Origin: UBA6244 sp965140775
Lineage (GTDB): Bacteria > Bacteroidota > Bacteroidia > Bacteroidales > F082
Length of the DNA: 64,000 bases
Assembly (NCBI GenBank): GCA_965140775.1
Contig: OZ223471.1
Span: 4,402,001 to 4,466,000, forward strand
Direction of reading: 5' to 3'
The notes under the pieces are model-generated. The model saw only the letters and a program-made list of their open reading frames with translations. It searched no databases and was not told where the DNA came from. Position numbers and translations under genes: made by a program. This document shows, piece after piece, positions 60,617-64,000 of this stretch (its first letter is position 1; the number at the start of each line of letters is the position of its first letter).

Positions 60617-63208
60617 TTAGTTTTCCACTTCGAGAGTTCCGTTTACTTCGAGGGTGGCACCATTTTGAAGCGTAAGGCTATAACAGCGTGCCAATGTACT
60701 GACAGAAACTACCGGTGCAAAAACACCTCCTGTTGCTGCCGGTATGGTGACCTTGTAATGCACATCCGGAACCACCCCTTCGGACCAGTTGGCAGGATCG
60801 TCCCAATCGTTGGTGATACCCAGCCAGCCAATGTTTTTAAGCACATTTAACGTATAGTCTTCTACTTCACCCTCATAGGTTGTACCACAAGGCATACAGC
60901 CATAGGAATCAAGCCATTTGGTTCTGATTCTGAGACGTGTATTTCCCAAATGAGCATGGGTTGGGACATTGATTGAGAAAGTACCATGACCGCCGTTATT
61001 GGCCACACAAACCACTTGTTCGTCCAAATCTTCAAAATCGCCGTCGCGGTTCCAATCTGCCCAGATGGCCAAATCTAATTGGTTGTCCGAGTAATAATTA
61101 GTAACTGTAACACTCGTGCTTTCTCCAATGGTAACATCAGCAACAAGTGCTGTAAAATCCTCAAAACACAACATGCCGGAAGCCCCTCCCACATCCGTGT
61201 ATAAGGAGGAATTATCGATGGTACCCAGTTGCACCCTGCTGATTAATCCATAGGGAGAAAGGGAAAATCCTCCACAATAATTCACCGGATCGGACACCAC
61301 CGAGATATAGTTTGATTTCGTATTTACATTGCTTCCATTGGTGTTGGAAACCGACAGGCTTACTTCATAATAGCCCACTTCATTAAAAACAACCTCAGGA
61401 CTTTTGGATGTGGAAGAAGTTCCATTTACATAGGTTACTGTGGCCGGAGAAAACGACCATGTGTGGGATGTGGGGATATTGATGGAAGCATCAATAAAAG
61501 AAACGGTTTGCTCGGTGGTGGGCTGGGTATTATCGGCATAAAAATCGGCCGTTGGCGCCACAGCATTGTCGATATCACCACTGATAATCATGGAAAAGGC
61601 CTGAGGTGATGCCAGAGTGCCGTTGTGATCAACGGAAATGGTATAAGTAGTACCGGAAGCCGGCGAGGCAATGTCCACCATTTCCACGTTGTCCACATTG
61701 TTTTCGCTGTTGTTGGTGGCAGCATTTCCGGGGTTGTCTTTATCCAGTTTCCAGGGATAATAGGTATTGGTTCCTTGGGTAATGCGCAGGTTCAGGTCGT
61801 TGATCAGCATGGCATCGGGAGGGTCGAGGGCCGGAGCCGGAGGATTTCCGGGGGGGTCGGTCCAAACGATGGTGACACGAATGGGGCTGGTTCCGGTAGT
61901 AGTAATTTCACGTGTGAAAGTAGCTCCGTTGGCCAGCAAATGTTCAGAAATCACATCGGTGGTTTGGTCTTCGGTAATTTTATTGGCTGCCTTCAGGGTG
62001 TTGAGCAATCCCCAACCGAATTCATAATCAGGGCCATCGTACAAGCCGGATTCATCAGATGTATGCAACACCAATGCTTTCAGGGTGGCCGACCGCATGT
62101 GGGCACCAGTACCATTAACGTTTTCGAAATGTTGAACAAGTAAGGCCAAAGAGCCTGTGGTAGCAGGAGCCGACATGGAGGTTCCACTCAGGCTGGCATA
62201 GGCATCATCAGCAGTGTTGTAGGTTGAATTAAGACCGATGCCATTGGCCACGATATCCGGTTTGATGCGACCATCGTCGGCAGGTCCACAACTGCTGAAA
62301 CCTGCCAAAACCACCTGAGACGGATTCGAATAGCCCGTGGGAATATCATACACTGCACCAACGGTGAGTATGTTTTTTGCAATGCCACGCTGTGGAATAC
62401 AATCGAAAGGACCATCATTCGGATAAGTACCACCACTGGGCGCGGTATCATCCCTGTCATTACCGGCCGATTTCACAATCAGGTAATAGGGAGCATTCAT
62501 GGCCATTTCATCCCAATTGCGGGCAGTGTTGTCGTAAAAACCAAAATAGTAATCTTCCATTATGCTGATGGCCGGATCACCGTACCAAGTTGTTCCATTC
62601 CACCCCCTTAACCAACTGTAGGAATGATTGCTGAGCAAATTTCCTTCGGAGGCTTCGGTAGCCATTTCCGCATAATCGTAATCCCAATTGTACGAGCGCA
62701 GATTAGCTGCAAAAGCCATTCCTTTGGCATCGGTATTCATCCCTGCTGCCACCATGGTTCCTGCCACATGGGTGCTATGCGAACTAACCGTTGTTCCGTC
62801 CATGTTGGTCACCCGACTTCCAAATTCCTGATGGGATGTTCTGATATTACCCGCATCCCACTCACAAAAAGTGATTCCTGAACCATCCAAACTCAACCCT
62901 GCAGCACCACCTGCATATACCTCGTTGGTAGAAGAAGTAGCCGCTGCAACGGCGTTGGTGGTCATATTGTATTGCGGATTACCCCTTTCATCAATATACA
63001 TCAACTCCATGGTCATGCTATCATTCTCAATGCGGAGGGGAATGTTATTTATTCTGGCGTATTTGATGGCTTGTTGTTTGGCTTGGGTGGCTTCTTCACG
63101 ATATTTTTCCGAAAGAGCCTGCAACCGACTACTGGCTGTCTTTACCTGAGAAACGCCAAGCAAAGAGACGGAAACCAAAACCAGCGTGATGAATAATCGG
63201 TACTTCAT
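60617..63208 (-). CDS. Secreted S8-family subtilisin-like peptidase with PKD and GEVED domains
   Basis: An 863-residue exported protease. The start MKYRLFITLVLVSVSLLGVS gives a signal peptide. The catalytic triad is Asp118 (FCEWDAGNI), His147 (SSHSTHVAGT) and Ser344 (SLSGTSMSAPA), and the oxyanion Asn is in IVKSAGNDRD. A jelly-roll follows the catalytic domain. A PKD unit (about 580-660; VGYYEVSLSVSNTNGSN) and a GEVED domain (IWADWNRDGDFEDLDEQ; EGEVEDYTLNVL) come next, and the final 70 residues are shared with the neighbouring GEVED protein, ending NGTLEVEN. It probably degrades extracellular protein. Confidence 0.92.
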   Translation of the reverse strand: MKYRLFITLVLVSVSLLGVSQVKTASSRLQALSEKYREEATQAKQQAIKYARINNIPLRIENDSMTMELMYIDERGNPQYNMTTNAVAAATSSTNEVYAGGAAGLSLDGSGITFCEWDAGNIRTSHQEFGSRVTNMDGTTVSSHSTHVAGTMVAAGMNTDAKGMAFAANLRSYNWDYDYAEMATEASEGNLLSNHSYSWLRGWNGTTWYGDPAISIMEDYYFGFYDNTARNWDEMAMNAPYYLIVKSAGNDRDDTAPSGGTYPNDGPFDCIPQRGIAKNILTVGAVYDIPTGYSNPSQVVLAGFSSCGPADDGRIKPDIVANGIGLNSTYNTADDAYASLSGTSMSAPATTGSLALLVQHFENVNGTGAHMRSATLKALVLHTSDESGLYDGPDYEFGWGLLNTLKAANKITEDQTTDVISEHLLANGATFTREITTTGTSPIRVTIVWTDPPGNPPAPALDPPDAMLINDLNLRITQGTNTYYPWKLDKDNPGNAATNNSENNVDNVEMVDIASPASGTTYTISVDHNGTLASPQAFSMIISGDIDNAVAPTADFYADNTQPTTEQTVSFIDASINIPTSHTWSFSPATVTYVNGTSSTSKSPEVVFNEVGYYEVSLSVSNTNGSNVNTKSNYISVVSDPVNYCGGFSLSPYGLISRVQLGTIDNSSLYTDVGGASGMLCFEDFTALVADVTIGESTSVTVTNYYSDNQLDLAIWADWNRDGDFEDLDEQVVCVANNGGHGTFSINVPTHAHLGNTRLRIRTKWLDSYGCMPCGTTYEGEVEDYTLNVLKNIGWLGITNDWDDPANWSEGVVPDVHYKVTIPAATGGVFAPVVSVSTLARCYSLTLQNGATLEVNGTLEVEN

Positions 63209-63235
63209 GGTCTTTTGTATCAAAATATCGCGATT

Positions 63236-63266
63236 CAAAGATACAATAACCTTGAATTGGTGTCAA
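63236..63266 (-). promoter_or_regulatory. Promoter of the S8 peptidase (TTG-N20-TATCTTTG)
   Basis: On the minus strand a TTG (63264-63266) and TATCTTTG (63236-63243) are separated by exactly 20 bases, 27 bases before the ATG ending at 63208. Confidence 0.7.
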
Positions 63267-63320
63267 CGAACGGCCAATATGATCAGTAACTTTTAATAAT
63301 GATGCTATGATCGTCACTCA

Positions 63321-63360
63321 GAAAAAAAGCCGGGGAAATCACTTCCCTCGGCTTTTTTTA
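63321..63360 (-). terminator. Rho-independent terminator after the small PID-CTERM-like gene
   Basis: A GC-rich hairpin (AGCCGAGGGAA ... TTCCCCGGCT, with one bulge) is flanked by A and T runs. It serves the minus-strand gene ending at 63379 and could work in both directions. Confidence 0.85.
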
Positions 63361-63378
63361 ACATCACGCAAAAGCGGC

Positions 63379-63606
63379 TTACTCTTCGAGGCTTTCCTTC
63401 TTCATCAAATAGATTTTTCGTCCACCATAGGCAGCTGCCAAACCCATAAGAATGATACTTCCCCCACCAATGGGGGCTCCGCCGCCAATGGGCACATCGC
63501 CTCCAATGGGGCCACCACCGGGATCAACAGGGCCCAACATTTGTCCAAAGGACATCATGGGTAACGCACAGATAAAGGCGATCATTAAAACAGACGTTAT
63601 TTTCAT
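63379..63606 (-). CDS. Small exported Gly/Pro-rich protein with PID-CTERM-like C-terminal anchor
   Basis: A 75-residue protein starting MKITSVLMIAFICALPMMSF, a signal peptide ending GQ. A short PIGG-repeat stretch follows (PIGGDVPIGGGAPIGGG), then one hydrophobic helix (SIILMGLAAAYGG) and a basic/acidic tail (RKIYLMKKESLEE). This motif-TM-basic order resembles the Bacteroidota PID-CTERM sorting signals, although PIDGG is here PIGGG. Almost no mature sequence remains between the signals. It is 63 bases after the partial T9SS gene and may be cotranscribed with it. Confidence 0.7.
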   Translation of the reverse strand: MKITSVLMIAFICALPMMSFGQMLGPVDPGGGPIGGDVPIGGGAPIGGGSIILMGLAAAYGGRKIYLMKKESLEE

Positions 63607-63669
63607 TTTAATGAAGCGTGACAAGCGGAAATGTATGATTTTGAATATCATCATGATTTTTCTTTTTTA

Positions 63670-64000
63670 CTATTGAACAAAAACCTTTTTTATTACCCGA
63701 CCCTTTTCGCTTATCACGCTAACAATTAGGAACGTGTTACTAAGCTGAACCGGAATTTTTATCACCTGAAGTCGGTCAATTTCCCGATGAGCTATTTGTC
63801 GACCCATCATGTCAACTATTTCTACCCGAACGTCTTGCAGTCCATTTTCATCCAATGATTTTATGATTACTTTGTTGTCCCATGAATAAATGCCCACCAA
63901 ATTGTTATCATTATTTTGAGAAATGCCCACAGCTTTGGGGTTAAAATGTATTAAAAAACGATTGGGATCGTCGTTGGGAAAACCTGGATAAGTATAGGTT
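63670..64000 (-). CDS. C-terminal fragment of a T9SS-secreted protein (5' end outside window)
   Basis: The frame is open to the right edge of the window, so only the last about 109 residues are present. They form a type A T9SS C-terminal domain: IYSWDNKVIIKSLDENGLQD, then VRVEIVDMMGRQIAHREID, and the terminal GRVIKKVFVQ. The mature part is not visible. Export across the outer membrane by the type IX system is expected. A neighbouring small anchor-like protein lies downstream on the same strand. Confidence 0.85.
   Translation of the reverse strand, partial: TYTYPGFPNDDPNRFLIHFNPKAVGISQNNDNNLVGIYSWDNKVIIKSLDENGLQDVRVEIVDMMGRQIAHREIDRLQVIKIPVQLSNTFLIVSVISEKGRVIKKVFVQ

Overview
The window looks like chromosomal DNA of a Bacteroidota bacterium, probably a Bacteroidales/Marinilabiliales-type organism. 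The order is an inference; the phylum is well supported. Support comes from many start-proximal promoter-like elements of the form TAnnTTTG, from type IX secretion (T9SS) C-terminal domains and GEVED-domain surface proteins, and from an S46 dipeptidyl-peptidase, a fused IcmF mutase and a TonB/TPR protein. No rRNA, tRNA, CRISPR array, prophage or transposase was recognised.

Layout. 1-7297 (+): a tightly packed, mostly uncharacterised envelope operon. It holds a partial C-terminus, a secreted transglutaminase-like protein with SBBP-like repeats, a periplasmic pentapeptide-like protein with a K+-channel-like pore, two membrane proteins and a SUKH/TPR protein. 7298-8583: AT-rich islet with a DUF4160/DUF2442-XRE pair bracketed by REP-like palindromes. 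8584-16836: a double-AAA CbxX/CfxQ-type ATPase with a duplicated N-terminal domain, a secreted EEP nuclease/phosphatase, a TetR regulator, trpS, hflX and a TPR lipoprotein. 17083-20627 (-): butyrate kinase and a large secreted deacetylase-like protein. 20891-23265 (+): two tandem AAA_14/DUF4143 ATPases, each with its own repeat at the promoter. 23301-27493 (-): a five-gene FkbH/ACP/VOC/deacetylase/AAC(3)-like biosynthetic module. 27544-28006 (-): RelE-type toxin-antitoxin pair. 28103-31468 (-): icmF. 31469-32194: about 725 bp of repeats with a 170-bp period. 32195-34348 (+): DPP11-type S46 peptidase. 34349-34841: repeat-rich gap. 34842-41452 (+): tolC-tetR-MFP-RND efflux operon. 41608-46955: TonB/TPR protein, AsmA-like protein, calcineurin-like phosphoesterase and a lipoprotein. 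47078-57561 (-): a complete beta-oxidation operon, marR-fadN-fadA-fadE-DUF4442-fadD-EMO. 57826-64000 (-): secreted GEVED protein, S8 subtilase, a small PID-CTERM-like protein and a partial T9SS substrate.

Metabolic reading: the fad operon would activate and oxidise fatty acids. Electrons from the acyl-CoA dehydrogenase could reach menaquinone through the membrane Fe-S protein, via an ETF that is not in the window. IcmF interconverts isobutyryl- and butyryl-CoA, and butyrate kinase interconverts butyrate and butyryl-phosphate. DPP11 and the S8 protease suggest a protein- or peptide-degrading lifestyle.

Most promising for undescribed biology: the FkbH/ACP/VOC/deacetylase/AAC(3) module, the channel-containing envelope operon at the left edge, the duplicated GWG domain on the double-AAA protein, and a shared C-terminal module on the two GEVED proteins, which lack an obvious T9SS domain.
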